The position numbers were made by a program, and so were the translations under genes. Below the pieces are notes generated by a model. It did not search any database. It was not told where the DNA came from and saw only the letters and a list, made by a program, of their open reading frames with translations. 36,024 nt of DNA, from positions 1 to 36,024 of the forward strand of contig USBY01000014.1 in assembly GCA_900553015.1 (NCBI GenBank), in the 5' to 3' direction. This DNA is from an uncultured Clostridium sp. (GTDB lineage Bacteria > Bacillota > Clostridia > TANB77 > CAG-508). Below are positions 23,654-32,127 of this stretch, in pieces. The stretch's first letter is position 1. The number at the start of each line of letters is the position of its first letter.

Positions 23654-23680
23654 GGGATTTGAGGAACGTCCCCAAATCCC
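23654..23680. repeat. REP-like 27-base palindrome, copy 3
   Basis: GGGATTTG-AGGAACGTCCC-CAAATCCC, the best-paired copy (8-bp outer stem). It sits between the converging carboxypeptidase and fbp genes; its last base is the G of the fbp TAG stop. Confidence 0.8.
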
Positions 23681-25632
23681 TATTCTTCTTGTTTTATTTT
23701 CCCTGTTTTGTATGCTTCTAATAACTTGTTCAAATCTTGAATTTGTCCTTCTAATTTTTTGCCTATATCTGTATCTGCAATCTTTTTACGTTCAACCTTT
23801 TCTACGATTTGTTTTGTAGAATGTATATCTGTTTCATTTATAATTGCATCTTCTGTAGATGTAAATGGTTCATGTGCAGTAAGTAACAAACCATATGAAT
23901 TATAAATTAAAGTATATCCTGCAATACCAGTAGTTTTTTGATAAGGTTTAGATAGTCCTCCGTCAATTATTAGTAGTTTTCCATTTGCTTTTATTGGACT
24001 TTCTCCATCTTTTAATTTTACTGGCATATGTCCACCTATAATTCTTCCCTCTTCTTCGTTTATTCCGAATTCTTTTAAAATATTCTTACAAACTTTTTCA
24101 TCTTGTGCAAATTCATAAAATGGATTTTTTATTTCTTTTCTTAAATTCTTATCTTCTAAAAAATATCTTTCAAATGTTTTCATTGCATTTTTGCAAAATA
24201 TTGGTGAATATTTCCCACACCATAGGTACCACATAAAATCCATTGCATTCGTTTTTTCTTCACCTTCATCTAAGTAAAAAGCTTTACGCGCAATTTCATC
24301 TATATAGTCCAAATACTCTTTGCCTTTTAGCTTTTTGTTTGTAAATTCTACTTCTACTAGATTTCCTAAATCATTCATTGGAACACAACCATGAATTAAT
24401 AAATTTTGATTATATATTTTATAAATACTACCTTTTGTGTATAAAAAGTTTATATGCTTTTGCAATTTCTCGCTATTCTTAAAACTTTTTACTAATTTTT
24501 CTACAACTTCTTTTTCTTTTGCTGATAATTCATATGGTGAATCTTCATCTATTGTTGGAAAATCAGTATCTAGCAATTTATACGTATAGCCATTAATATC
24601 TATTGTACCATCTTTAAAATTTATTTTATCTAATAATAGCCTATCTTCCATTTCATATTCTGGATGTCTTTTAATTATTTCTGCCTCTAACTTAAACTGC
24701 ATAATTGCTGCTGCCTTTTCCATTTTACCCATAAGTTCTATATCTAAGCCTTCTTCAAATTCTTCTGTATGTGAATGGAATATAGGCGCAACTTTATTTG
24801 TATATTGCTCCTTTGCAAATTCTGTCATCTTTCTTATATTTATTCCATAGCCTTCTTCTAAAATTGCCAAATTGCCATATCTTGCGCATATTCTTATTAC
24901 ATTCATTATGCATGCTGCATTTCCACATGCTGCTCCCATCCAAACAATGTCATGGTTTCCCCATTCTATATCTATTGAATGATATTTCATAAGTTTATCT
25001 ATAATAATATCTGGTCCTGGACCCCTGTCATAAATATCTCCTATAATATGAAGATGATCAATGGATAATTGCTGAATTAATTTTGATATTTCTATTATAA
25101 AAGCTTCTGCTCTACCTAATTTTATTATTGATTCTATTATTTGTGTATAATATGTTTCTTTATCTTCCGACTCCATACTTCCATGTAATAACTCATCAAT
25201 AATATATTCGTATCCTTTTGGCATTGCTTTTCTAACTTTTGACCTACTATATTTTGATGCTACTACTTTGCATAATTTTATTAACCTATATAAAGTGATT
25301 TTATAATATTCATATAGATTATCTTTATTTTCCTCTTTTAATAATTTCAATTTTTCCTCTGGATAATAAATTAATGTTGCAAATTGTCTTCTTTCACTAC
25401 TTGTCATTGTATATTCAAAATTCTCATCAATCTTTGTTTTTATAACTCCAGAAGCATTTTTTAAAATGTGTAAAAATGATTCATATTCCCCATGTAAATC
25501 ACTTAAAAAGTGTTCTGTACTTTTGGGTAAATTTTGAATTGCTTTTAAATTAATTATTTCTGTACACACTTCCTGTATTGTCGGAAATTTTTCCGATAGT
25601 AATTTTAAATATTTTAATTCTTGTTGTTCCAT
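23680..25632 (-). CDS. fbp: Fructose-1,6-bisphosphatase class III
   Basis: 650 residues, the length of the Bacilli/Clostridia class III enzyme, unrelated to class I FBPases. It hydrolyses fructose-1,6-bisphosphate in gluconeogenesis. Metallophosphatase motifs are visible: SDLHGEY (44-50), GDIYDRG (198-204) and GNHD (225-228), then NGHMPVK-like GGHMPVKLKDGESPIKANG and IIDGGLSKPYQ in the C-terminal half. The start is preceded by AGGTGAATTAAT. It follows the HD-domain gene by 19 bases and is probably co-transcribed. Confidence 0.95.
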   Translation of the reverse strand: MEQQELKYLKLLSEKFPTIQEVCTEIINLKAIQNLPKSTEHFLSDLHGEYESFLHILKNASGVIKTKIDENFEYTMTSSERRQFATLIYYPEEKLKLLKEENKDNLYEYYKITLYRLIKLCKVVASKYSRSKVRKAMPKGYEYIIDELLHGSMESEDKETYYTQIIESIIKLGRAEAFIIEISKLIQQLSIDHLHIIGDIYDRGPGPDIIIDKLMKYHSIDIEWGNHDIVWMGAACGNAACIMNVIRICARYGNLAILEEGYGINIRKMTEFAKEQYTNKVAPIFHSHTEEFEEGLDIELMGKMEKAAAIMQFKLEAEIIKRHPEYEMEDRLLLDKINFKDGTIDINGYTYKLLDTDFPTIDEDSPYELSAKEKEVVEKLVKSFKNSEKLQKHINFLYTKGSIYKIYNQNLLIHGCVPMNDLGNLVEVEFTNKKLKGKEYLDYIDEIARKAFYLDEGEEKTNAMDFMWYLWCGKYSPIFCKNAMKTFERYFLEDKNLRKEIKNPFYEFAQDEKVCKNILKEFGINEEEGRIIGGHMPVKLKDGESPIKANGKLLIIDGGLSKPYQKTTGIAGYTLIYNSYGLLLTAHEPFTSTEDAIINETDIHSTKQIVEKVERKKIADTDIGKKLEGQIQDLNKLLEAYKTGKIKQEE

Positions 25633-25651
25633 ATTAATTCACCTAATTCTT

Positions 25652-26434
25652 TTATATAGCTTTACTCAATTCTTTATCTAAATACTCTTTAGCAAAATTA
25701 TATACATTGCCTAAACTTTCCCTCGCTTTATTATTTGCTATATCAAATCTACTATATAATTTTGTAAGAAATTTATCTTCTTTTATCTTCTGTAAAGTGA
25801 ATTTATAATTAAAATCATAAATATATGCAAAATGTGCTATAGCTAAATCTAGCCCTGAATTTATGTTCTTATAATTTATATATTTATCTTCAAAGAATTC
25901 TCTATATACTTCCTTATTAATACTTTGCTTTTCTATGTTGTTTCCATATAGTACATTCATATTTTCCATATTTAAAAAATAGAATATATCTAATTTATCT
26001 GCATCTCTTATTAGTTTAGTATGTAACAATTCTTTTTTTGTTAAATCTTTATCTATATTTAAATAGCCTTTATTATGATTTAATATCGCTTTTTTTATTA
26101 TATTATCATATGTGTCTTCTGCTATAAATTTTCTAATTAATCCATCTTCAAATAGTACTTTCACACCATATTCTGCATGATTAACACTATCTTTATCCAT
26201 AAAAGTATTATATATTCTTATTTGTTCAAATCTTCCAATGTCATGCAAAATACCTATTAATTCTGCTAATTTTACGTCTTCTTCATTTAACCTTAAATTT
26301 TCTGCTAATTGTTTGGCTTTTTGGCTTACTCTTTCTATATGAGAAATTTTTAATGCTATTTTTGGATCACTTGGATTATAGTTTTTTACATAATTTTTAA
26401 ATTCTATTCTTGCGTTTTTTATATCTATATTCAT
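25652..26434 (-). CDS. HD-domain phosphohydrolase
   Basis: 260 residues. The HD metal site is composed of H32 (SHIERV), H64-D65 (GILHDIGRFE) and H86 (VNHAEYG), followed by a downstream Asp in IRDADKLDIFY. This subgroup hydrolyses phosphate bonds of nucleotides or similar; the substrate is not known. A GGAGGAAG ribosome site and its own promoter precede it, and fbp follows closely. Confidence 0.82.
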   Translation of the reverse strand: MNIDIKNARIEFKNYVKNYNPSDPKIALKISHIERVSQKAKQLAENLRLNEEDVKLAELIGILHDIGRFEQIRIYNTFMDKDSVNHAEYGVKVLFEDGLIRKFIAEDTYDNIIKKAILNHNKGYLNIDKDLTKKELLHTKLIRDADKLDIFYFLNMENMNVLYGNNIEKQSINKEVYREFFEDKYINYKNINSGLDLAIAHFAYIYDFNYKFTLQKIKEDKFLTKLYSRFDIANNKARESLGNVYNFAKEYLDKELSKAI

Positions 26435-26453
26435 TTGTACTTCCTCCGATAAA

Positions 26454-26481
26454 ATTTTATCATATCTTCTTTTTTTGTCAA
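26454..26481 (-). promoter_or_regulatory. Promoter of the HD-domain gene and fbp
   Basis: TTGACA (26476-26481) and TAAAAT (26454-26459) are separated by 16 bases, about 20 bases before the start of the HD-domain gene. Confidence 0.65.
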
Positions 26482-26509
26482 ATTGATTGCTTTTTCATAA
26501 TAACGTAAT

Positions 26510-26537
26510 AAAGCGAACTTATATAATAGCTCGCTTT
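26510..26537 (-). terminator. Terminator after gerW
   Basis: AAAGCGAGCT pairs with AGTTCGCTTT on the minus strand (10 bp, one G.U pair). It lies one base after the gerW stop. The 3' tract ATTACG is not U-rich, but the stem is GC-rich for this genome. Confidence 0.6.
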
Positions 26538-26538
26538 T

Positions 26539-27045
26539 TTAATCATCATCCATTTCTTCTGATGTAATTGTTGTTTCGTATTCAAATGGCCTTTTTACCT
26601 TTACTATTTTCTCTTTTTTAGTATTTACTTTTTCTTCTTTCTTTGTACATTTATTAATTAAATTATTAGCTTTTTCCATTATATCTGGAACATAATCTAG
26701 TAGTTTATCAACTGATGAAGAATGTTCTATAGGTAATAATTTTACATTTTCATTTTGTACTACTAAAAATGCTATTGGACTTATATTTACTGCAGCACCA
26801 CTGCCTCCTCCAAATGGTAATTTATATTCTATAGACTCTTCTTTTTCTTTTTTGTTGTAGTTATCAATTGTTTCACTATTAAATTCACTACCTCCTGAAG
26901 CAAATCCAAAAGTTACTTTTGATAATGGGATAATAATTCCATTCTTCGTTTCTATTGGTTTTCCTACGATAGTATTAACATCTACCATGTCTTTAATACT
27001 ATTCATGGTTGTATTCATAAGCCCTTCTATAGGATTTTCTTGCAC
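26539..27045 (-). CDS. gerW: GerW/YtfJ family sporulation protein
   Basis: 168 residues. Signatures are PIEGLMNTTMNSIKDMVDVNTIVGKPI (start of the family), IIPLSKVTFGFASGGSEF and GGGSGAAVNISPIAFLVV. In Bacillus GerW is a spore protein needed for germination with L-alanine. It starts with GTG after AGAGAG. The start lies 47 bases inside the 3' end of the upstream DUF2953 gene, a ytfI-ytfJ pairing conserved in Gram-positives. Its presence with spoVS supports a spore former. Confidence 0.88.
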   Translation of the reverse strand: MQENPIEGLMNTTMNSIKDMVDVNTIVGKPIETKNGIIIPLSKVTFGFASGGSEFNSETIDNYNKKEKEESIEYKLPFGGGSGAAVNISPIAFLVVQNENVKLLPIEHSSSVDKLLDYVPDIMEKANNLINKCTKKEEKVNTKKEKIVKVKRPFEYETTITSEEMDDD

Positions 27046-27604
27046 TTTTATCAGCTCTCTTTCTTTTTAAAATTTCACACATTACACTAATAATATGTAT
27101 AACTTTTATATTTATTATACTGTTTAAATAGATTTCATAATTTGTATTATTGGAATATCTCATATTTATTCCATATTTTCCATCATCTTTATCAATCATA
27201 TTTTTAGCAAATATAATAGATAAAATAGTTGATAATATTACTGTTGCAAATGTCATTAAAAATATATTTTCACTTTGCATATTTATTTTGACATAAAGTT
27301 CTTCTACTTTTGTTATTTCAAGAATTTGCTTTAATTCATTTTTGTATGTTTTAATTTTTGATTTATTCATATTTTTTTCTAAATTTTCTAAAGTCATCTG
27401 CTTTTTTATAAATTTACTATCTAGTAAATTTATGTCTAAATAAGGTATTATCTTTAGCAATTTTAGTACTATTTTTATTTCTCCGTCTTTTCTTTGATTG
27501 TCTTTTATATATAAATTATTTATTTGTAATTGAATTGTAGTGGCTGCCAGTAATACTATTAAGCTACCTAATATTATTAATATAATAAAAAAAAATACTA
27601 GCAT
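26999..27604 (-). CDS. DUF2953 membrane protein (YtfI-like)
   Basis: 201 residues with an N-terminal membrane segment (about 2-24) and the DUF2953 pattern LQINNLYIKDNQRKDGEIKIVLKLLKIIPYL; a second hydrophobic segment (about 110-130, FLMTFATVILSTILSIIFA) and a Lys/Arg-rich tail follow. The function is unknown; its usual partner is gerW, which it overlaps by 47 bases. Its ribosome site and ATG are embedded in a terminator-like hairpin, so expression may be attenuated. Confidence 0.78.
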   Translation of the reverse strand: MLVFFFIILIILGSLIVLLAATTIQLQINNLYIKDNQRKDGEIKIVLKLLKIIPYLDINLLDSKFIKKQMTLENLEKNMNKSKIKTYKNELKQILEITKVEELYVKINMQSENIFLMTFATVILSTILSIIFAKNMIDKDDGKYGINMRYSNNTNYEIYLNSIINIKVIHIISVMCEILKRKRADKSARKSYRRAYEYNHE

Positions 27605-27629
27605 ATTTCCACCTCTGCTAGTATTTTTT
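27590..27629 (-). terminator. Terminator-like hairpin spanning the DUF2953 ribosome site and start
   Basis: On the minus strand AAAAAATACTAGCA pairs perfectly with TGCTAGTATTTTTT (14 bp) around a 12-base loop holding the GAGGTGG ribosome site. The start ATG uses the last loop base and the first two bases of the 3' arm, and the U tract encodes the Phe run of the protein. It follows scpA by 15 bases. Confidence 0.7.
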
Positions 27630-27644
27630 CCAAATTTTATTTAT

Positions 27645-28400
27645 TTATACTATTTTTTTCTTTTTCTCTACGATTATATCTTCAAAAAGATCTTCTTGCT
27701 TTGTGTTTACTTTATCTCTTTTTGACATTTCTAGCAAACCACTAAATGCTGTTACTACTTCTTGTTTATTATGTTCTTTTAAAGAGAATAATTTATTAAA
27801 TACAAATTTATTGTTTTTAATTAATGCTTTAAACATTTCTTTTACTTTACTTGCTACTGTATAATTATCTGTTATCGCAATTTTCTCTATATTCTCTGCA
27901 TTTTTATTTATTTTTTCTTCGTTTTTCTCTAAAAGAGTTTTATATAAGTTCGGAATTAAGTCTTTATCATATTCTTTTTCTATGCGTTTTTTTGGTAATT
28001 CTATTTGTTCTTGGCTTCCTAAGAAAATCTTTGAGTTTTCTTCATAATTTACTTTTAGCTTTTTTATAATCTCTTTATATTTTTTATACTCAATAATTCT
28101 TTGTATAAGTTCCTCTTCTGTAAGTTCTTCTTCTGCTTCTTCTTGCTTTGGAAGTAAACTCTTAGATTTTAAATAGATTAATGTTGATGCCATTATTATA
28201 AATTCGCTTGCTATATCTAAATTCATTTCTTCCATTTGATTTAAATATTCTATGTATTGGTCTGCAATTTCATTTATTTTTATATCATAAATATCCATTT
28301 TATTTTTGTCTATTAAATGACATAATAAATCTAATGGTCCTTCAAAATTATCTATTTTTATCGCATATTTATTTGTTTCGAACATCAACATATTTGCCAT
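27645..28400 (-). CDS. scpA: Segregation and condensation protein A
   Basis: 251 residues. The kleisin of the SMC-ScpAB complex that organises and segregates the chromosome. The N-terminal signature is YAIKIDNFEGPLDLLCHLIDKNKMDIYDIKI, then TLIYLKSKSLLPKQ; the C-terminal winged-helix part contains VASKVKEMFKAL and VVTAFSGLLEM-type segments. It starts two bases after the recX stop with a GAGGAG site. scpB, its usual immediate neighbour, is absent here. Confidence 0.92.
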   Translation of the reverse strand: MANMLMFETNKYAIKIDNFEGPLDLLCHLIDKNKMDIYDIKINEIADQYIEYLNQMEEMNLDIASEFIIMASTLIYLKSKSLLPKQEEAEEELTEEELIQRIIEYKKYKEIIKKLKVNYEENSKIFLGSQEQIELPKKRIEKEYDKDLIPNLYKTLLEKNEEKINKNAENIEKIAITDNYTVASKVKEMFKALIKNNKFVFNKLFSLKEHNKQEVVTAFSGLLEMSKRDKVNTKQEDLFEDIIVEKKKKIV

Positions 28401-28402
28401 AA

Positions 28403-28837
28403 TTACTCCTCTATTTTTATATTGTCTCTTTTATATCCTTTTCTTAATAAATAATTTATAATATCTTCTTTTTCTGTATTATGTATTTTTTTATTTATTA
28501 TATTCTGAGCAGATTGTTTTTCGAATTCTTCTAATTCGTCTATATGTTCACTTACATACTCTTCTAACACATCTCTTTTTATGCCTTTTGAATATAATTT
28601 ATATATTATTTCTTTTATAGACATATTTTTTAAATTTTTGAATTCGGCAACTGCCCTTTCTATATAATTTTTATCATTTATATAGCCTGCTTCTTTTAGA
28701 TATTCTATACTATCTTCTAGAAGGTCTTCATCTATTGTATTAAATTTTGTCCTTATTTCATTTTCTGTTCTCTTTTTATACATAATGTATTTTAAAATCT
28801 TCGTTTTTGTTTTGTCAAATTCTTCTATACTATACAT
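28403..28837 (-). CDS. recX: Regulatory protein RecX
   Basis: 144 residues, a short RecX made of repeated three-helix units: KYIMYKKRTENEIRTKF, YLKEAGYINDKNYIERAVAEFKN, IIYKLYSKGIKRDVLEEYV, and a third unit ending GYKRDNI. RecX modulates RecA filaments. It follows recA by 16 bases in the classic recA-recX order, and is followed at once by scpA. Confidence 0.9.
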   Translation of the reverse strand: MYSIEEFDKTKTKILKYIMYKKRTENEIRTKFNTIDEDLLEDSIEYLKEAGYINDKNYIERAVAEFKNLKNMSIKEIIYKLYSKGIKRDVLEEYVSEHIDELEEFEKQSAQNIINKKIHNTEKEDIINYLLRKGYKRDNIKIEE

Positions 28838-28853
28838 TTTTATTCCTTACATT

Positions 28854-29945
28854 TTATTTTTTCTTTGGCTTTGCTTCTTCGTCTTCTACTAGTACTACTA
28901 CGTCATCATCATCATTATTTTCTTCTTCATCACCTAAGCTTTTTTCAAAAGCTTTTTCGAAATTATCTCTTACTTTCTTTTCTACTTCTGCCATTATATC
29001 TGGATTTTCTGCTAAATATTTCTTAACATTTTCCCTTCCTTGTCCAATTCTATTTCCGTCATAACTGAACCAAGAACCACTCTTTTCGATTATGTCTAAG
29101 TTTACTGCCATATCTAAAATATTTCCTTCTTTAGAAATACCCTTACCATATACTATATCAAATTCTGCTTCTCTAAATGGTGGTGCTACTTTATTTTTTA
29201 CAACCTTTACTCTTGCTCTACTTCCTGTTATTTCACCATCTTGTTTTATGTTTTCTATTTTTCTAATATCCATTCTAACTGAAGCATAGAATTTTAAAGC
29301 TCTACCACCAGTTGTTGTTTCTGGATTTCCAAACATAACACCTATTTTTTCTCTTAATTGGTTTATGAATATTAATACTGTTTTTGATTTATTTATTGCT
29401 CCTGCTAATTTTCTTAATGCTTGTGACATTAATCTTGCTTGTAGACCCATATGAGAATCTCCCATATCTCCATCAATTTCTGCTTTTGGAACTAATGCTG
29501 CAACAGAGTCTACTACAACTACATCTAATGCTCCACTTCTTACTAATGCTTCTGTTATTTCTAGAGCTTGTTCTCCTGTGTCTGGTTGTGATACTAGTAA
29601 ATTATCTATGTCTACACCTAAATGTTTTGCATATACTGGGTCTAATGCGTGTTCTGCATCTATAAAAGCTGCTTCACCATTCATTTTTTGTGCTTCTGCA
29701 ATTATGTGTAATGCTAAAGTTGTTTTACCAGAAGATTCTGGACCATATATTTCTATAATTCTTCCTCTTGGTACACCACCAATTCCTAATGCTATATCTA
29801 AACTTAAAGCTCCTGTTGGAATTGCTTCTACTTCCATTGCTTTAAATTCTCCTAATTTCATTACTGAACCTTTTCCAAATTGCTTTTCTATTTGACTCAT
29901 TGCCATTTCTAACGCTTTTTTTCTTTCTAAGTTTTCTCCACTCAT
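28854..29945 (-). CDS. recA: Recombinase RecA
   Basis: 363 residues. Walker A is GPESSGKT at 68-75; further signatures are EHALDPVYAKHLGVD, the L1/L2 region with INQLREKIGVMFGNPETTTGG, ALKFYASVRMDIR, and an acidic C-terminal tail (EENNDDDD and VEDEEAKPKKK) that tunes filament formation. It drives strand exchange and LexA self-cleavage. The ribosome site is AGGAGGAA. Its promoter carries a LexA-type box. Confidence 0.98.
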   Translation of the reverse strand: MSGENLERKKALEMAMSQIEKQFGKGSVMKLGEFKAMEVEAIPTGALSLDIALGIGGVPRGRIIEIYGPESSGKTTLALHIIAEAQKMNGEAAFIDAEHALDPVYAKHLGVDIDNLLVSQPDTGEQALEITEALVRSGALDVVVVDSVAALVPKAEIDGDMGDSHMGLQARLMSQALRKLAGAINKSKTVLIFINQLREKIGVMFGNPETTTGGRALKFYASVRMDIRKIENIKQDGEITGSRARVKVVKNKVAPPFREAEFDIVYGKGISKEGNILDMAVNLDIIEKSGSWFSYDGNRIGQGRENVKKYLAENPDIMAEVEKKVRDNFEKAFEKSLGDEEENNDDDDVVVLVEDEEAKPKKK

Positions 29946-29959
29946 TATTTTTCCTCCTA

Positions 29960-30005
29960 TGAACGTATGTTTGTTTTATTATATACTAATTTATTTTTTT
30001 GTCAA
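29960..30005 (-). promoter_or_regulatory. recA promoter with LexA (SOS) box
   Basis: TTGACA (30000-30005) and TATAAT (29978-29983) have a 16-base spacer. The box TGAAC-GTAT-GTTTG (29960-29973) fits the Gram-positive SOS consensus CGAAC-RNRY-GTTYG closely and lies four bases after the -10. Confidence 0.8.
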
Positions 30006-30013
30006 TACTTTTT

Positions 30014-31609
30014 TTATCTTCTGTACCAATTTTCTATTCCATAAAAAATATTATATTGATTTGGATTAATCTCTCCTACTAGGCTTGTACTATAGATAAC
30101 ATTTACTTTGTTAAAATATAAACTAATATATGGAACATCATCTCTGTATATTTCAATTAATCTATTTGTATCTTCTTTTATTTTATTTTCGTCTGTTAAA
30201 CTTAATAATTCGTTTAATAAATTATTGGCTTCTTCATTTTGATAGTTTGCTAAATTACCTGATCCGAAATAAGTAACTAAACTAGGTGATAATGAGCTAT
30301 TTGTTCCTGTTATTATCATTCCATAGTTCCTATTGTTTAAAGCTGTTTGAAAATTTGTGGAATTTAATTTAGATACATTAACTTTAATTCCGATGTTTTC
30401 CAAACTACTTTTTATAATGTCTGCTACAGCAACTTGTGAGCTATTATCTGCATTTACTGTAAGATTTATGCTTAATCTTATTGTTCTATAGTTTTCAACC
30501 TTTTGCCAACTTCCATATTTATATGACCAACCAGCATCGATTAAAACTTGTTTCGCTTGGTCTGGATTATATCCTGTACTACTGCTGCCTTGGTCAAATG
30601 TCCAATTGCCATAATCTAATGGATTATCAGCTGTATAATATTTTCCGCCATATACACTTGTTACTATACTACTTTTATCTATAGCATATGATATTGCTTT
30701 TCTTACTTCCCATCTACTTAAAAATTCATCGTATGTGTTTAATGCAATAAAATCGTGTTCTCTGCCATAGAATTCTTTTTTATTATATCCTATCGTTCCA
30801 ATATTATCTTCTATATTAATATTCTCTGTTGTTAATATGTCTATATTTCCTAATTTAAAAGCATTATAAGCTTCTCCCATTGATGAATATTTATTAACAT
30901 TTATTGTATCTACTTTTGCATTCTTTTCTGATATATTCCACCAGCTAGTATTCTTTTTTAATACAACTGTGTTATCGGAATTTGACTCTATCTTATACAT
31001 ACCTGTACCAATTGGAGTATTATTTTTTTCTGTATTTTGTATATCTTGACCTGCAAAATAGGTACTTGAAACTATTGGAAAGATTAAATTATATTCAAAA
31101 AATGGTATTATTGTATCTAGGTTTATTCTTATACTATAATTATCTATTATATCTACACTTGTAACATGTTGTACATTATAACTATATATTGAATTTATTT
31201 GTTTTAATGTTTCTATTGTATATTTTACATCTTGTGCTGTAAAACTGCTTCCATCCTGCCATTTAACATTATTTCTTAATTTTAGTATATAAGAAGTATC
31301 CCCTGATTTTGCCCATTCTGTAGCTAAACATGGTTGTAACTTATAATTCTCATCTAATTGTAATAATGGCTCAAATACTAATTTTGTTATTTCTTGCACG
31401 TTTCTATTATTGCTTATTAGTGGATTTATTGTATCATAACTTACAATTTCCATTCTTAGATCTGTAATAGTTTGATTTGTTTGAGCTGTTGTTTGATTTT
31501 CTGTATTTTCTGAATTAGACTTATTGTCTTCGTAAATCATATAAACTGCTACTCCAACAATTATAATTACAGCTATAAAAAATATATATTTAATAACATT
31601 TGACTTCAT
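30014..31609 (-). CDS. Peptide-type ABC transporter substrate-binding protein, membrane-anchored
   Basis: 531 residues, SBP family 5 (OppA/DppA-like). An N-terminal membrane segment (about 7-25) has no lipobox cysteine, so it is anchored by the helix. Signatures are VFEPLLQLDENYKLQPCLATEW, YILKLRNNVKWQDGSSFTAQDVKYTIE, PIGTGMYKI and WEVRKAISYAIDKSSIV. It would bind peptides or related solutes outside the cell. No permease or ATPase gene is nearby, so it is an orphan in this window. It lies between recA and spoVS with its own GGAGAG site. Confidence 0.88.
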   Translation of the reverse strand: MKSNVIKYIFFIAVIIIVGVAVYMIYEDNKSNSENTENQTTAQTNQTITDLRMEIVSYDTINPLISNNRNVQEITKLVFEPLLQLDENYKLQPCLATEWAKSGDTSYILKLRNNVKWQDGSSFTAQDVKYTIETLKQINSIYSYNVQHVTSVDIIDNYSIRINLDTIIPFFEYNLIFPIVSSTYFAGQDIQNTEKNNTPIGTGMYKIESNSDNTVVLKKNTSWWNISEKNAKVDTINVNKYSSMGEAYNAFKLGNIDILTTENINIEDNIGTIGYNKKEFYGREHDFIALNTYDEFLSRWEVRKAISYAIDKSSIVTSVYGGKYYTADNPLDYGNWTFDQGSSSTGYNPDQAKQVLIDAGWSYKYGSWQKVENYRTIRLSINLTVNADNSSQVAVADIIKSSLENIGIKVNVSKLNSTNFQTALNNRNYGMIITGTNSSLSPSLVTYFGSGNLANYQNEEANNLLNELLSLTDENKIKEDTNRLIEIYRDDVPYISLYFNKVNVIYSTSLVGEINPNQYNIFYGIENWYRR

Positions 31610-31701
31610 TTTTCTCTCCGTTTACCTTTGTATTTTTACTTCTTTATAATATATTACTTTTGTATTTTTTTCAAGATGTTTTTGTATATATGAAAACAAA
31701 A

Positions 31702-31722
31702 AGAGGACTATATAAGCCCCCT
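31702..31722 (-). terminator. Terminator after spoVS
   Basis: AGGGGGC pairs with GTCCTCT (7 bp, two G.U pairs) around a 7-base loop on the minus strand, followed by TTTTTGTTTTC. It lies eight bases after the spoVS stop. Confidence 0.7.
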
Positions 31723-31730
31723 AATTTATT

Positions 31731-31994
31731 CTATTTTCTTGATTCTATTATTAGCTTCATGCCAGTTCTGTCTTCTCCTTCTACTTGAACCTCTGCAAAT
31801 GCAGGTATACAAACTAAATCTACCCCTGCTGGTGCTACAAATCCTCTTGCAATTGCTACTGCTTTTACAGCTTGATTTAATGCTCCTGCACCTATTGCTT
31901 GCATTTCTGCTTTGTTATTTTCCTTTACCAAACCTGCTATTGCACCTGCAACTGAATTTGGATTTGATTTTGATGAGATTTTTAAAACTTCCAT
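31731..31994 (-). CDS. spoVS: Stage V sporulation protein S
   Basis: 87 residues, matching the highly conserved Alba-like SpoVS: MEVLKISSKSNPNSVAGAIAG, EMQAIGAGALNQAVKAVAIARGF, then VCIPAFAEVQVEGEDRTGMKL. It is required for coat and cortex assembly in Bacillus and probably binds nucleic acid. It keeps the conserved order rny-ymdB-spoVS. A GGAGG site and its own promoter are present. Confidence 0.97.
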   Translation of the reverse strand: MEVLKISSKSNPNSVAGAIAGLVKENNKAEMQAIGAGALNQAVKAVAIARGFVAPAGVDLVCIPAFAEVQVEGEDRTGMKLIIESRK

Positions 31995-32042
31995 TTTTTG
32001 CCTCCTATAATTTATTTTTTAGTTCATCTTGTGACTGATATA

Positions 32043-32071
32043 TTTATATTATATATGGAAAATAATGTAAA
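32043..32071 (-). promoter_or_regulatory. Candidate promoter of spoVS
   Basis: TTTACA (32066-32071) and TATAAA (32043-32048) are separated by 17 bases, about 50 bases before the ATG. I did not find a convincing sigma-H site. Confidence 0.5.
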
Positions 32072-32127
32072 GATGTTTTTCCATTTTTTAGGAGGTTTGC
32101 ATCGCGTAATTTAACACGTTTCGACAT

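Noticed and set aside
31995..32127. CCTCCTA upstream of spoVS complementary to its ribosome site
   Set aside because: It lies upstream of the likely promoter, so it would not be in the same transcript.
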